A stretch of DNA of 64,000 bases from Nocardioides sp. PD653-B2 (GTDB lineage Bacteria > Actinomycetota > Actinomycetes > Propionibacteriales > Nocardioidaceae). The DNA is taken from positions 39,108 through 103,107 of the forward strand of contig NZ_BDJE01000041.1 of NCBI RefSeq assembly GCF_002117935.1. The letters are read 5' to 3'. The position numbers were made by a program, and so were the translations under genes. Under the pieces are notes generated by a model, which saw only the letters and a program-made list of their open reading frames with translations, was not told the DNA's origin and did no database searches. Shown here in pieces: positions 25,534 to 33,846 of this stretch; within the stretch, counting starts at the first letter, position 1, and every line of letters starts with the position of its first letter.

Positions 25534-26411
25534 GGGCCGGGCGTCCCGCGTCGGCGTCGTACGACGGCAGCGCCGCCGGCGCCCGCGAAGAGCGCGGCGA
25601 TCACCACGGGCGCGACCCAGGCGGGGAGCCCGCCGCCGCCGGGGTCCGCCGGGTCGGCCGAGACGGGCACGGTGTCGTCGGGGCCCTGGGTCGACTCGCT
25701 CGCCGAGGGCGGGTCAGCGGGGGGCGGGGACGCCGACCGGGTCTTCTTCGTGCCGCCGGGCTCGGCCGAGCCGGGTCCGGTCGGGTCCAGGGTCGCCGAG
25801 GCCGTGGGGTCGGTCGCGTCGCTCGCCCGCGGTGACGTCGGCGGCTGGCCGGCCCCGCCGGTGTGGCTCGGGTGCGCGGTCGGGGTCGGGGTCGCGTGGG
25901 TGGGGCTCGTCGTCGGGGTCGGCTGCGTGGGGTGCGTGGCCGGGGCGGCGCCGGGTGTCGACCGGGTGCTGCTGCCGTTCCACGAGAACGCGACGTACCC
26001 GCCGTCGGGGACGGTCAGTCCGGCTGCGCTGGTGGATGCATAGGTCCACGAGCCGGACCTGCCGTCCGACCACCACAGGCCCCAGTAGGCGTCGGCGGGC
26101 GGGGTGTTGACGCACGGGTCGTCGGCGGGGGCGCCCGACACCGTGCAGACGAACCCCGGCTGGCGCTGCACGTAGGTCAGCGGGAAGCCGGCGGCCGGGA
26201 AGAGGCTGCTCGCCCGCTGCTCACCGCCGTCCGGCACGCACGCCGTCCGCACGCCGCCGCCGAGCTCGTGGAAGTCGACGACGACGCTCACGCCGTCGGC
26301 CGACGAGCAGGTGGCCGCCGACGCGGGTGCTGAGGGGACGACGGCGCTCGCCGCCGCGGCCAGGGCGGCCGCGGCGACGAGACGCGCGAGGGTCCGAGAG
26401 ATCAGTTGCAC
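25530..26411 (-). CDS. secreted, membrane-anchored DUF4430/transcobalamin beta-domain-like protein
   Basis: 293 residues. Signal peptide (LARLVAAAALAAAASAVVPSAPASA) is followed by a compact domain of about 115 residues with four Cys. It ends in YWGLWWSDGRSGSWTYASTS...GGYVAFSWNGSS, which matches the YWxxW...dGd.vxFxw pattern of DUF4430 and transcobalamin C-terminal domains. A 100-residue Pro/Thr/Ser-rich stalk follows, then a C-terminal helix (WVAPVVIAALFAGAGGAAVV) and Arg cluster as anchor. No LPxTG is seen. The start GTG at 26411 lies one base after the upstream stop. Together with the riboswitch this suggests a surface B12-binding protein feeding the ECF importer; binding itself is inferred. 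Confidence 0.75.
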   Translation of the reverse strand: MQLISRTLARLVAAAALAAAASAVVPSAPASAATCSSADGVSVVVDFHELGGGVRTACVPDGGEQRASSLFPAAGFPLTYVQRQPGFVCTVSGAPADDPCVNTPPADAYWGLWWSDGRSGSWTYASTSAAGLTVPDGGYVAFSWNGSSTRSTPGAAPATHPTQPTPTTSPTHATPTPTAHPSHTGGAGQPPTSPRASDATDPTASATLDPTGPGSAEPGGTKKTRSASPPPADPPSASESTQGPDDTVPVSADPADPGGGGLPAWVAPVVIAALFAGAGGAAVVRRRRGTPGP

Positions 26412-26412
26412 G

Positions 26413-28053
26413 TCAGCGGGTGACGGTGAAGGACTTGCTGTTCTTGCGGTTGCCGAACTGGCCCGTCACCACGACCCGACCCTTGCCCGGCTGGCGGGGG
26501 ACCTTGAAGGAGTGCGTGAACCTGCCCTGGTCGTTGGCCTGGACAGCGGTGACGAAGGAGGTCTGCTTCGACCCGGACTTCGGCCAGTGGACCACGATGC
26601 TCAGCGACTCGCCCGGGGCGAGACCGCGGACGGCGACGAGCTGCTTCTTGCCCGCGGCGACCGTCTTCTCGAGCGCGAACCGCACCTTCTTCGCGCCGAG
26701 GGCGTGGATCTCGGCGGTGCCGAACGTGCGGTCGGCGTTGGCGACCTCGACCCTGCTGGTGCCGGTCTTGGTCGGGATCAGGACGGGCAGGTGGCCCTCG
26801 CCCGCGGCGTTGGCGTAGCCGAGGACCGACTGCTCGCCGAGCATCGCGCAGAGCGCCTCGCCCGGGGCCGCCTGGACCACGCCGACCGGCTTCTTGCCAC
26901 CGGCCTTCACGTACTCCGCGGCGAACAGGGCCTGCGGGTCGCCCGGTCCGGTCTGCGCGGCGCGGAGCGCCGGCAGGGCCTGGGCCGTGGCCCGCTGTGC
27001 GGTGTAGCGGAGCTGGTCGTCCATCGGACCGGCCTGGGCCGCCTTCAAGGACGCGTTGTCGTAAGCGAGCGAGCCGGTGTCGGCCGCGTCGTAGTAGACG
27101 CAGTGGGCGACGTTGGTGGCCTGGTGGGCCCGCAGCCACGCGGCGGCGCGCTGCGCGGCCTCGGTCTCGCCGGACAGGAAGAGCGCGTAGCCCGCGAGGC
27201 CGGTGCTGTTGGCGTTCGCGTTCGGCAGGGAGGCGTCGGCACCGAAGGAGCCGTTGGCGTTCTGGGCCGTCTTCAGCCAGGCGACGGCGTCGGCCACGTG
27301 GCCGGCGACGTCGGTGTCGTCGAGCTGCGACCGGAGCGACTGGACCGCCAGCGACGTCGCGTCGACGTCGGGCTGGCCGCCGCTGCCGTCGCAGGTCTGG
27401 TCGGCGGCGTCGATCGCGGCGAAGGACTGGCGGAAGAAGCCGGCCGCGCACTGCTGGTCGAGGAGGAAGTCGGTGACCGGGTCTGCGAGGTCGCTGCCCG
27501 CGGTGTCGAGCGCCTGCGCGGCGAAGGACTGGCCCAGCGTGTTGGCGTAGTCGCCGAACGTCGAGACGTCCACGATCCGGCCGTTGGTCGCACCCTCGGT
27601 GTCGACGACTCCCTCGAGCGACTGGATCAGGTCGACGCCGCCGAAGCTGGTCGGGTCGTCGCCCGCGGTCTGGGCGAGCACGGCGGCCTTCGCAGTGGCG
27701 CCGGCGTACGTGCTGTCCGGGTCACCGGCGGCGTCGCCGGTGACGTACTCGTCGACGCGGGCGGCGACCGCGTCACTGATGCCGCCGACCACCGGCGCCG
27801 GAGCACCGACCTCGTGCAGCGACAGAGCCGCGTCGATCGAGGCGCCGAAGTCGGGGTAGGGGTTGCCCTCGGAGTCGACGTAGGGGCTCAGCAGGAGGCC
27901 GTCGTCGAGCTGGCCGACGAGCCAGGTCCCGGCGGCGGTCGCCGGCCCGGGGTCGACCGCGGCGGATGCCGGGGACGACGTGGCCGCCAGGACGGAGAGA
28001 GTGAGAGCCGGAGCGGCCAGAACGGCGGCGACGCGGCGCGCGGTGCTGCGCAT
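26413..28053 (-). CDS. secreted alpha/alpha-toroid protein (prenyltransferase-repeat fold), putative B12-binding
   Basis: 546 residues. Signal peptide ends near SPASA (residue about 32). Residues about 38-370 consist of helix-pair repeats with QW-like motifs: TYAGATAKAAVLAQ, NTLGQSFAAQAL, FLLDQQCAAGFF, DVDATSLAVQSL, AVAWLKTAQNANGSFG and NANSTGLAGYALFL. This is the alpha6/alpha6 fold shared by prenyltransferases, squalene cyclases and the N-terminal domain of transcobalamin/intrinsic factor. A C-terminal domain of about 110 residues is Lys-rich and Ig-like. As first gene after a cobalamin riboswitch and before an ECF importer, a secreted cobalamin-capture role is likely but untested. Confidence 0.75.
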   Translation of the reverse strand: MRSTARRVAAVLAAPALTLSVLAATSSPASAAVDPGPATAAGTWLVGQLDDGLLLSPYVDSEGNPYPDFGASIDAALSLHEVGAPAPVVGGISDAVAARVDEYVTGDAAGDPDSTYAGATAKAAVLAQTAGDDPTSFGGVDLIQSLEGVVDTEGATNGRIVDVSTFGDYANTLGQSFAAQALDTAGSDLADPVTDFLLDQQCAAGFFRQSFAAIDAADQTCDGSGGQPDVDATSLAVQSLRSQLDDTDVAGHVADAVAWLKTAQNANGSFGADASLPNANANSTGLAGYALFLSGETEAAQRAAAWLRAHQATNVAHCVYYDAADTGSLAYDNASLKAAQAGPMDDQLRYTAQRATAQALPALRAAQTGPGDPQALFAAEYVKAGGKKPVGVVQAAPGEALCAMLGEQSVLGYANAAGEGHLPVLIPTKTGTSRVEVANADRTFGTAEIHALGAKKVRFALEKTVAAGKKQLVAVRGLAPGESLSIVVHWPKSGSKQTSFVTAVQANDQGRFTHSFKVPRQPGKGRVVVTGQFGNRKNSKSFTVTR

Positions 28054-28059
28054 GGGTGG

Positions 28060-28266
28060 TTCCTTCCCGCTGCTCAGCGGGAGCGCCTGGGGCGGATCCC
28101 CGGGTTCGCCACCCGCTGCTTTCCTCGACAGCGTGTGATCAGGACGCGTCGCATCGGGTGCTCCGGCTCGCCCCCGACCCTGGGAGGGTCGGACGGCCTA
28201 CGGTTGCGGGTCAGCGCCGGGATCTGACCGGCTTCCCCCGCTGCGGGCGTGGTGACTTGTGCCCGC
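28060..28266 (-). ncRNA. cobalamin riboswitch and its expression platform
   Basis: The minus strand carries the conserved B12-box region GAAGCCGGTCAGATCCCGG then CGCTGACCCGCAACCG (28201-28238), and further 3' the conserved CGAGCCGGAGCACC (28157-28170). These are the core landmarks of AdoCbl/MeCbl riboswitches. Downstream, CCCGCT/AGCGGG (28066-28081) forms a hairpin directly abutting AAGGA, the ribosome-binding site of the secreted toroid gene. Control is therefore likely translational: ligand binding would hide or free that site. No T-run terminator is seen. Confidence 0.88.
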
Positions 28267-28268
28267 GC

Positions 28269-28297
28269 AGCATATCCCCCGGCGGGCTCGGGGTCCT
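28269..28297 (-). promoter_or_regulatory. predicted promoter of the riboswitch operon
   Basis: Minus-strand AGGACC (28292-28297), 17-nt spacer, TATGCT (28269-28274). Transcription would start a few bases before the riboswitch aptamer. The -35 match is weak. Confidence 0.45.
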
Positions 28298-28304
28298 TCT
28301 CGGA

Positions 28305-29798
28305 CTAGCTCAACTTCTCCAGCACCAGCTCCCGCACCCGGCCGGCGTCGGCCTGGCCGCGCATCTCCTTCATGACCGCGCCGATCAGGGCGCCGGCGGC
28401 GGCGACCTTGCCGTCGCGGATCTTGTCCGCGACGTCCGGGTTGGCCGCGATGGCCGCGTCGACGGCGGCGCTCAGCGCGCCCTCGTCGGACACGACCGCG
28501 AGCCCCCGGGCGGCCACGATCTCAGCAGGGGTGCCCTCACCGGCGAGCAGGCCGTCGAAGACCTGGCGGGCCAGCTTGTCGTTGAGCGACCCGTTGTCGA
28601 CCAGCGCCTGCACGGTCGCGACCTCGACGGGGGTGACCTGGAGGTCGGTGATGTCCAGCCCGGCGTCGTTCGCCCGACGGCCGAGCTCGGAGAGCCACCA
28701 CTTGCGGGCCGACTGCGGCGACGCCCCGGCCGCGACGGTCTCCTCGATCAGCCCGACCACCCCCGAGGCGACGACGTCGCGCATCTCGAGGTCGGTGTAG
28801 CCCCAGTCGGCCTGGAGCCGGGCCCGCTTGAGCAGCGGGTTCTCCGGCAGCGTCCCGCGCAGCTCGTCGACCCACTCCCGGCTCGGGGCCACCGGCACCA
28901 GGTCGGGCTCCGGGAAGTAGCGGTAGTCGTCGGCGTCGGACTTCTCGCGCCCGCTCGTGGTGACGCCGGTGTCCTCGTGCCAGTGGCGCGTCTCCTGCAG
29001 GATCGAGCCGCCCGCGTCGAGGATGGCGGCGTGCCGCTGCATCTCGTAGCGCACCGCGCGCTCGACCGACCGGAACGAGTTGACGTTCTTGGTCTCGGTG
29101 CGGGTCCCGAGCTTCCCGGAGCCCTTCGGCGCCAGCGAGAGGTTGACGTCGGCGCGCAGGTTGCCCTGGTCCATCCGGGCCTCCGAGACGCCCAGGGCGA
29201 CGATCAGGTCCCGCAGCTGGGAGACGTAGGCCCGGGCCACGGCCGGCGCCTTCTCCCCCGCGCCCAGGATCGGCTTGGTGACGATCTCGATCAGCGGGAT
29301 GCCGGCGCGGTTGTAGTCGACCAGGGAGTAGTCGGCGCCGTGGATGCGGCCGGTCGCACCGCCGACGTGCAGCGACTTGCCGGTGTCCTCCTCCATGTGG
29401 GCGCGCTCGATCTCGACGCGGAACACCTCGCCGTCGACGTCGACGTCCATGAAGCCCTCGAAGCAGATCGGCTCGTCGTACTGCGACGTCTGGAAGTTCT
29501 TCGGCATGTCCGGGTAGAAGTAGTTCTTCCGGGCGAAGCGGCACCACTCGGCGATCTCGCAGTTGAGCGCCAGGCCGATGCGGATGGCCGACTCGATCGC
29601 CTTGGCGTTGACGACCGGCATCGCGCCGGGCAGACCCAGGCAGGTCGGGCAGACCTGGGTGTTGGGCTCGCCACCGAAGACGGCCGGACAGCCGCAGAAC
29701 ATCTTGGTGTTGGTGTTGAGCTCGACGTGGACCTCGAGGCCCAGCGCCGGGTCGTACGACGCGAGCACGTCGTCGAAGGCCACCAGCGTGTCGGTCAT
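28305..29798 (-). CDS. gatB: Asp-tRNA(Asn)/Glu-tRNA(Gln) amidotransferase subunit B
   Basis: 497 residues. Kinase/amidotransferase-coupling subunit of GatCAB, which converts misacylated Glu-tRNA(Gln) or Asp-tRNA(Asn) to the correct amide. Signatures are LGLEVHVELNTNTKMFCGC with the zinc-type Cys pairs (CGCP and CPTCLG), YFYPDMPKNFQTSQYDEP, and the tail and YqeY-like C-terminal domains (KIRDGKVAAAGALIGAVMKEM). The ATG at 29798 overlaps the gatA stop as ATGA and has AGGAGG upstream. It ends about 40 nt before the riboswitch aptamer of the next operon. Confidence 0.96.
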   Translation of the reverse strand: MTDTLVAFDDVLASYDPALGLEVHVELNTNTKMFCGCPAVFGGEPNTQVCPTCLGLPGAMPVVNAKAIESAIRIGLALNCEIAEWCRFARKNYFYPDMPKNFQTSQYDEPICFEGFMDVDVDGEVFRVEIERAHMEEDTGKSLHVGGATGRIHGADYSLVDYNRAGIPLIEIVTKPILGAGEKAPAVARAYVSQLRDLIVALGVSEARMDQGNLRADVNLSLAPKGSGKLGTRTETKNVNSFRSVERAVRYEMQRHAAILDAGGSILQETRHWHEDTGVTTSGREKSDADDYRYFPEPDLVPVAPSREWVDELRGTLPENPLLKRARLQADWGYTDLEMRDVVASGVVGLIEETVAAGASPQSARKWWLSELGRRANDAGLDITDLQVTPVEVATVQALVDNGSLNDKLARQVFDGLLAGEGTPAEIVAARGLAVVSDEGALSAAVDAAIAANPDVADKIRDGKVAAAGALIGAVMKEMRGQADAGRVRELVLEKLS

Positions 29799-31330
29799 CG
29801 AGCTCCTCCTTCGAGGGTCGGGGCCTTGTCCAGCAGCGGGCCGCCCCACTGCTCGAGCAGCGCGGCCTCGAGGGCCGCACCGACCCGGTAGAGGCGGTCG
29901 TCGGCGAGCGCCGGCGCCAGGATCTGGATGCCGGCGGGCAGGCCGTCCTCGTCGGCGAGGCCGCTCGGCACCGAGATGCCGGGGACGCCGGCGAGGTTGG
30001 CCGGGATGGTCGCGAGGTCGTTGAGGTACATCGCGATCGGGTCGTCGAGCTTCTCGCCGAGCTTGAACGCCGTGGTCGGCGCCGTCGGGGAGACCAGCAC
30101 GTCGGCCTTCTCGAACGCTGCCTCGAAGTCCCGCGAGATCAGCGTGCGGACCTTCTGGGCCTGGCCGTAGTAGGCGTCGTAGTAGCCGCTCGACAGCGCG
30201 TAGGTGCCGAGGATGATCCGGCGCTTGACCTCGTCGCCGAAGCCGGCGTCGCGGGTCGCGCGCATCACGTCCTCGGCGCTGGGGTTGTCGATGCCCTCGG
30301 GCACGACGCGCAGGCCGTAGCGCATGGCGTCGAACTTCGCGAGGTTGCTCGACGCCTCCGCCGGGAGGATCAGGTAGTACGCCGCGAGGGCGTGCACGAA
30401 GTGCGGGCAGGACACCTCGACGACCTCGGCGCCGGCCTTGACCAGCAGGTCGACCGACTCCTGGAAACGGGTCATCACGCCCGGCTGCCAGCCGCCCTGC
30501 CCCCCTTCGTGGCGACTCAGCTCGGTGATGACGCCGACCCGCAGGCCGGACAGGTCGCCGCCGGCGCCCAGCCGGGCCGCCTCGACCAGGGCGGGCAGCG
30601 GCTGGTCGACGCTCGTGGAGTCCTTGGGGTCGTGGCCGCCGATGATCTCGTGCAGCAGCGCCGAGTCGAGGACCGTGCGGGTCACCGGGCCGGCCTGGTC
30701 GAGCGAGCTGGCCAGCGCGACGAGGCCGTAGCGCGAGACGCCGCCGTACGTCGGCTTCACGCCGACCGTGCCGGTCACGGCGCCGGGCTGGCGGATCGAG
30801 CCGCCGGTGTCGGTGCCGATCGCGAGCGGCGCCTCGAAGGCGGCGACCGCGGCGGCCGAGCCTCCGCCGGAGCCGCCGGGGATCCGGTCGAGGTCCCAGG
30901 GGTTGTGGGTGGCGCCGTACGCCGAGTGCTCCGTCGAGGAGCCCATCGCGAACTCGTCCATGTTGGTCTTGCCGAGGATCGGCAGGCCGGCCTCGCGCAG
31001 CCGGGTGACGACGGTGGCGTCGTACGGGGGGATCCAGCCCTCGAGGATCTTGGAGCCGCAGGTCGTCGGCAGCCCCTCGGTCACCATCACGTCCTTGACC
31101 GCGATCGGCACGCCGTCGAGCGCGGAGGCAGGCGCCCCGGCAGCGCGGCGGGCGTCGGAGGCGGCGGCCTGGGCGAGCGCGCCCTCGGCGTCGACGTGGA
31201 GGAAGGCGTGCACGGCGCCGTCGACCGCGGCGATCCGGTCGAGGTGCGCCTGGGTCAGCTCGACCGACGTCACCTCGCCCGCGGCGAGGGCGTCGGCCAG
31301 CTCGGCTGCGGTCTTCCTGATCCAGCTCAC
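29795..31330 (-). CDS. gatA: Asp-tRNA(Asn)/Glu-tRNA(Gln) amidotransferase subunit A
   Basis: 511 residues of the amidase-signature family. It generates ammonia from glutamine for tRNA-dependent amidation. The Ser-cisSer-Lys machinery is visible: Lys in GVPIAVKDVM, the glycine-serine stretch IPGGSGGGSAAAVAA and the nucleophile Ser in GTDTGGSIRQPG. The start is GTG at 31330 (VSWIRKTAAEL), overlapping the gatC stop as GTGA. A longer in-frame upstream extension lies inside gatC and is rejected. Confidence 0.96.
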   Translation of the reverse strand: MSWIRKTAAELADALAAGEVTSVELTQAHLDRIAAVDGAVHAFLHVDAEGALAQAAASDARRAAGAPASALDGVPIAVKDVMVTEGLPTTCGSKILEGWIPPYDATVVTRLREAGLPILGKTNMDEFAMGSSTEHSAYGATHNPWDLDRIPGGSGGGSAAAVAAFEAPLAIGTDTGGSIRQPGAVTGTVGVKPTYGGVSRYGLVALASSLDQAGPVTRTVLDSALLHEIIGGHDPKDSTSVDQPLPALVEAARLGAGGDLSGLRVGVITELSRHEGGQGGWQPGVMTRFQESVDLLVKAGAEVVEVSCPHFVHALAAYYLILPAEASSNLAKFDAMRYGLRVVPEGIDNPSAEDVMRATRDAGFGDEVKRRIILGTYALSSGYYDAYYGQAQKVRTLISRDFEAAFEKADVLVSPTAPTTAFKLGEKLDDPIAMYLNDLATIPANLAGVPGISVPSGLADEDGLPAGIQILAPALADDRLYRVGAALEAALLEQWGGPLLDKAPTLEGGAR

Positions 31331-31626
31331 TGCTCGTCCCCCAGGATCCGCGGGACCGCGAAGCGCTGCTGCTCGACCGCGGGGGCGCCGGACAGGGCCT
31401 GCTCCGGGGTCAGGCACGGCACCACGACATCGTCGCGGAAGACGTTGGTGAGCGGCAGGGCGTGCGAGGTCGGCGGGATGTCGTCGCTCGCGACCGCGCT
31501 GATGGAGGCGACGGACTCGAGGATCACCGAGAGCTGGGGGGCCAGGTGGTCGAGCTCGGCGTCGTCGAGATCGATCCGGGCGAGGTCCGCCAGGTGCGCG
31601 ACCTCGTCGCGCGTGATGTCAGGCAT
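31327..31626 (-). CDS. gatC: Asp-tRNA(Asn)/Glu-tRNA(Gln) amidotransferase subunit C
   Basis: 99 residues. Small stabilising subunit of GatCAB. Family motifs are ITRDEVAHLADLARIDL near the start and a C-terminal FAVPRIL. The ATG at 31626 has TAGGAT exactly 7 nt upstream on the same strand and no Shine-Dalgarno, consistent with a leaderless start for the gatCAB operon. It is divergent from the sigma-factor gene. Confidence 0.94.
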   Translation of the reverse strand: MPDITRDEVAHLADLARIDLDDAELDHLAPQLSVILESVASISAVASDDIPPTSHALPLTNVFRDDVVVPCLTPEQALSGAPAVEQQRFAVPRILGDEQ

Positions 31627-31665
31627 GGGGTCAATCCTAGGAGAGCGGCGGCCCAACCGATCCGC

Positions 31666-31692
31666 CGGTCACCGCATCTACCGTGGTGACCG
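31666..31692. promoter_or_regulatory. inverted repeat in front of the sigma-factor gene
   Basis: CGGTCACC and GGTGACCG, perfect 8-bp arms separated by 11 bp, end 5 bp before the ribosome-binding site of the sigma gene at 31707 and lie upstream of gatC on the other strand. It could be an operator or an mRNA hairpin shielding the start. Confidence 0.4.
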
Positions 31693-31706
31693 CTCGAGGA
31701 GGATCG

Positions 31707-32225
31707 ATGGCATCACCGCTGACCGACGACGAGTTCACCGAGTTCGTGCACGCGACCTGGCCCGGGCTCTACCGCACCGCCTACCTGATGCTCGGCGACC
31801 ACCAGCTCGCCGAGGACCTGGTGCAGACCGCCCTGGCCAAGACCTACGCGTCCTGGCGCAAGGTGAAGGAGCCCGCCGCGGCCCCGTCGTACGCCCGGGT
31901 CGTGCTGGCCAACACCGCGGCCTCGTGGTTCCGGCGCCGGTCCTGGCGCAACGAGCACCCGACCGAGCAGCTGCCCGAGGGCGCCGTCCACGGCGACCCG
32001 AGCACCCGGCCGGCCGTGGTCGATGCGCTGCGCACGCTCGCCCCCCGGCAGCGCGCCGTCATCGTCCTCCGCTACTACGACGACCTGAGCGTGCGCGAGG
32101 TGGCCACCGCCCTCGGCATCAGCGAAGGCACCGTCAAGAGCCAGACCTCCGACGCCCTCGCGCGGCTGCGCACGCAGCTCGGCGATGCCGTCGCCCCGCA
32201 GACCCTGGGAGCCACTCATGACTGA
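31707..32225 (+). CDS. SigE-family RNA polymerase sigma factor (ECF type)
   Basis: 172 residues. Region 2 (FTEFVHATWPGLYRTAYLMLGDHQLAEDLVQTALAKTYASW) and region 4 (LAPRQRAVIVLRYYDDLSVREVATALGISEGTVKSQTSDALARLR) are complete, with the typical SigE-like spacing of actinobacteria. The ATG at 31707 has AGGAGG 4 nt upstream; a GTG further upstream is less likely. Its last 8 bp overlap the next gene, the usual arrangement of sigma factor and membrane anti-sigma. Its regulon cannot be read from here. Confidence 0.9.
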   Translation: MASPLTDDEFTEFVHATWPGLYRTAYLMLGDHQLAEDLVQTALAKTYASWRKVKEPAAAPSYARVVLANTAASWFRRRSWRNEHPTEQLPEGAVHGDPSTRPAVVDALRTLAPRQRAVIVLRYYDDLSVREVATALGISEGTVKSQTSDALARLRTQLGDAVAPQTLGATHD

Positions 32226-33333
32226 ACGACTCAGCACCCTCCTGCGCGAGGAGGCCTCCGCGCTCGACGTCCCGCCGCCGCCCGCAGGCGCCGTGGTCGC
32301 CCGGGGCCGCGGCCTGCGCCGCCGGCACCGGATCGGCAGCGCCGCGGCCGGGCTGGCGCTCGTCACGATCGTCGGGACCGGGCTCGCGATCGGGCTCGGC
32401 GGCATGGGTGACGACGGCTCCGACGCCGTCGACCCGGCCGGGCCGAGCACCGGCCACGGGGCGGTCTTCACCCTGGGCACGACCGTCTTCTACGACGGCG
32501 GCACCAAGACCGCCACGATCGACGACCAGGCCATCAAGTCGACGTACTACACGTCCGCCGGCCTCCTGGTGCGGCACGGCGACAACAACTACAGCGACGG
32601 CAGCGGACCCCAGCGGTTCTCGCTGGTGACCGAGGACGGCACCGTCCACCCCGTGTCGGTGGTGACCGAGGACGTCGTGCCCGGGATCGATCCCGCCCAG
32701 CCGTACCTGGCGTACGCCGAGGTGGTCGACGGCGAGGTCCAGGTCGTCGTGCACGACGTCTCCACGGACCAGGAGGTCGCCCGCGTGCCGGTCCCCGACG
32801 CGAAGAAATGGGGCGGTTGGTCCGCTCCTCCGGTCGCGCTCAGCGGCGACACCGTCTACGTCGGCACCGACGACGTGGAGCGCACGGTCGACTGGCGCAC
32901 CGGCGAGATCGGCACCACGGACGCGATCGGGCCCGGCTACCCGGACGTCTCGGGCGGCCGCGCCGTCCAGCAGACCGGGGACCAGATGACCGTGGTCGAC
33001 GTCGCGACCGGCGAGGTCCTGCTGACCGTGGACGCGGGCCGGACGGGCTACCTCCAGCTCTCCCCCGACGGCCGGTTCGCCAGCTACGACGTCGACAACA
33101 AGAGCGTCGACGTCTACGACGTGGACGCCGGCACCAAGGTCACCCTCGACGGCCAGTCGGGGGACTACGGTTGGTCGCCCGACGGGGACCTCTTCCAGGT
33201 CAAGGGCCGTCAGCTCATCACCTGCTCGACCTCGTCCGGCGAGTGCACGACCAGCGACGTGACGATCCCGGAGAAGGGCGGCGGGGTCGCTCCCGACGAC
33301 CTGCGCTACGGCAACCACACCTACGAGTCCTGA
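32218..33333 (+). CDS. single-pass membrane protein with beta-propeller domain, putative anti-sigma partner
   Basis: 371 residues. About 38 cytoplasmic residues with Arg-rich RGRGLRRRHR precede one helix (SAAAGLALVTIVGTGLAIGLGG). An extracytoplasmic domain of about 300 residues has repeated strands such as YLAYAEVVDGEVQVVVHDV, TVVDVATGEVLLTVDAG and FASYDVDNKSVDVYDVDAG, suggesting a WD40/YVTN-like propeller. The 8-nt overlap with the sigma gene and the topology suggest a sensor that sequesters the sigma factor, but no zinc anti-sigma (ZAS) motif is present, so this is an inference. Confidence 0.78.
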   Translation: MTERLSTLLREEASALDVPPPPAGAVVARGRGLRRRHRIGSAAAGLALVTIVGTGLAIGLGGMGDDGSDAVDPAGPSTGHGAVFTLGTTVFYDGGTKTATIDDQAIKSTYYTSAGLLVRHGDNNYSDGSGPQRFSLVTEDGTVHPVSVVTEDVVPGIDPAQPYLAYAEVVDGEVQVVVHDVSTDQEVARVPVPDAKKWGGWSAPPVALSGDTVYVGTDDVERTVDWRTGEIGTTDAIGPGYPDVSGGRAVQQTGDQMTVVDVATGEVLLTVDAGRTGYLQLSPDGRFASYDVDNKSVDVYDVDAGTKVTLDGQSGDYGWSPDGDLFQVKGRQLITCSTSSGECTTSDVTIPEKGGGVAPDDLRYGNHTYES

Positions 33334-33436
33334 CGCGGTGCCGGCTGCACGGTCGTGACCGACGACCACCGCAGCGAGACCACTGACCGGCGCCGGGCGC
33401 GAGCAGGTGCTCGCTGACGGTCCGCTGCGATCCTCC

Positions 33437-33736
33437 CTAGCGGGAGGCCGGGTCGAGCAGGAGCCGGACCTTCTCGGGGTCGTCCGGCTGCGGGCAGGCG
33501 ATGAGCAGCCGGTCGGGGCGCTCCTCGATCGCGCGGTAGCCCGCGACGGCCAGCGCAGCCAGCAGCTCGGCCGGGTCGCGGCCGGGCGGTACGGCGTAGG
33601 CCAGCGTCCGGACGGCGGGATCGTGGAGCTCGGCCTCCGTGCGGCTCACCCCCCGCCCCCACCCGCGGAGGAGGGCGACGACGGCCACGGTCGCCAGCAC
33701 GATCCCTCCGATGACCATCAACGCGAACACGACCAT
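33437..33736 (-). CDS. small single-pass membrane protein, 99 residues
   Basis: One N-terminal helix (MVVFALMVIGGIVLATVAVVALL) and a soluble tail of about 75 residues (LAYAVPPGRDPAELLAALAVAGYRAIEERPDRLLIACPQPDDPEKVRLLLD) that resembles a small alpha/beta domain. GGAGG lies 5 nt before the ATG at 33736. No known family is recognised. It is convergent with the propeller gene across 103 bp holding nothing notable, and lies 110 bp downstream of ligA. Confidence 0.72.
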   Translation of the reverse strand: MVVFALMVIGGIVLATVAVVALLRGWGRGVSRTEAELHDPAVRTLAYAVPPGRDPAELLAALAVAGYRAIEERPDRLLIACPQPDDPEKVRLLLDPASR

Positions 33737-33846
33737 GACGTCCTCCAGTCGGCGAGGCCTCCCTGATCCATCGACGATGCGCCGCCGCGGCGGCGACCAC
33801 GAGAGGCGGACGTCCCGTCTGCGTGGACCAATGTCCCGGGTCGGCG

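Noticed and set aside
28304..31626. Horizontal acquisition of the gat operon or split genes
   Set aside because: gatC, gatA and gatB are intact, with 4-nt overlaps and normal composition; this is a standard actinobacterial operon.
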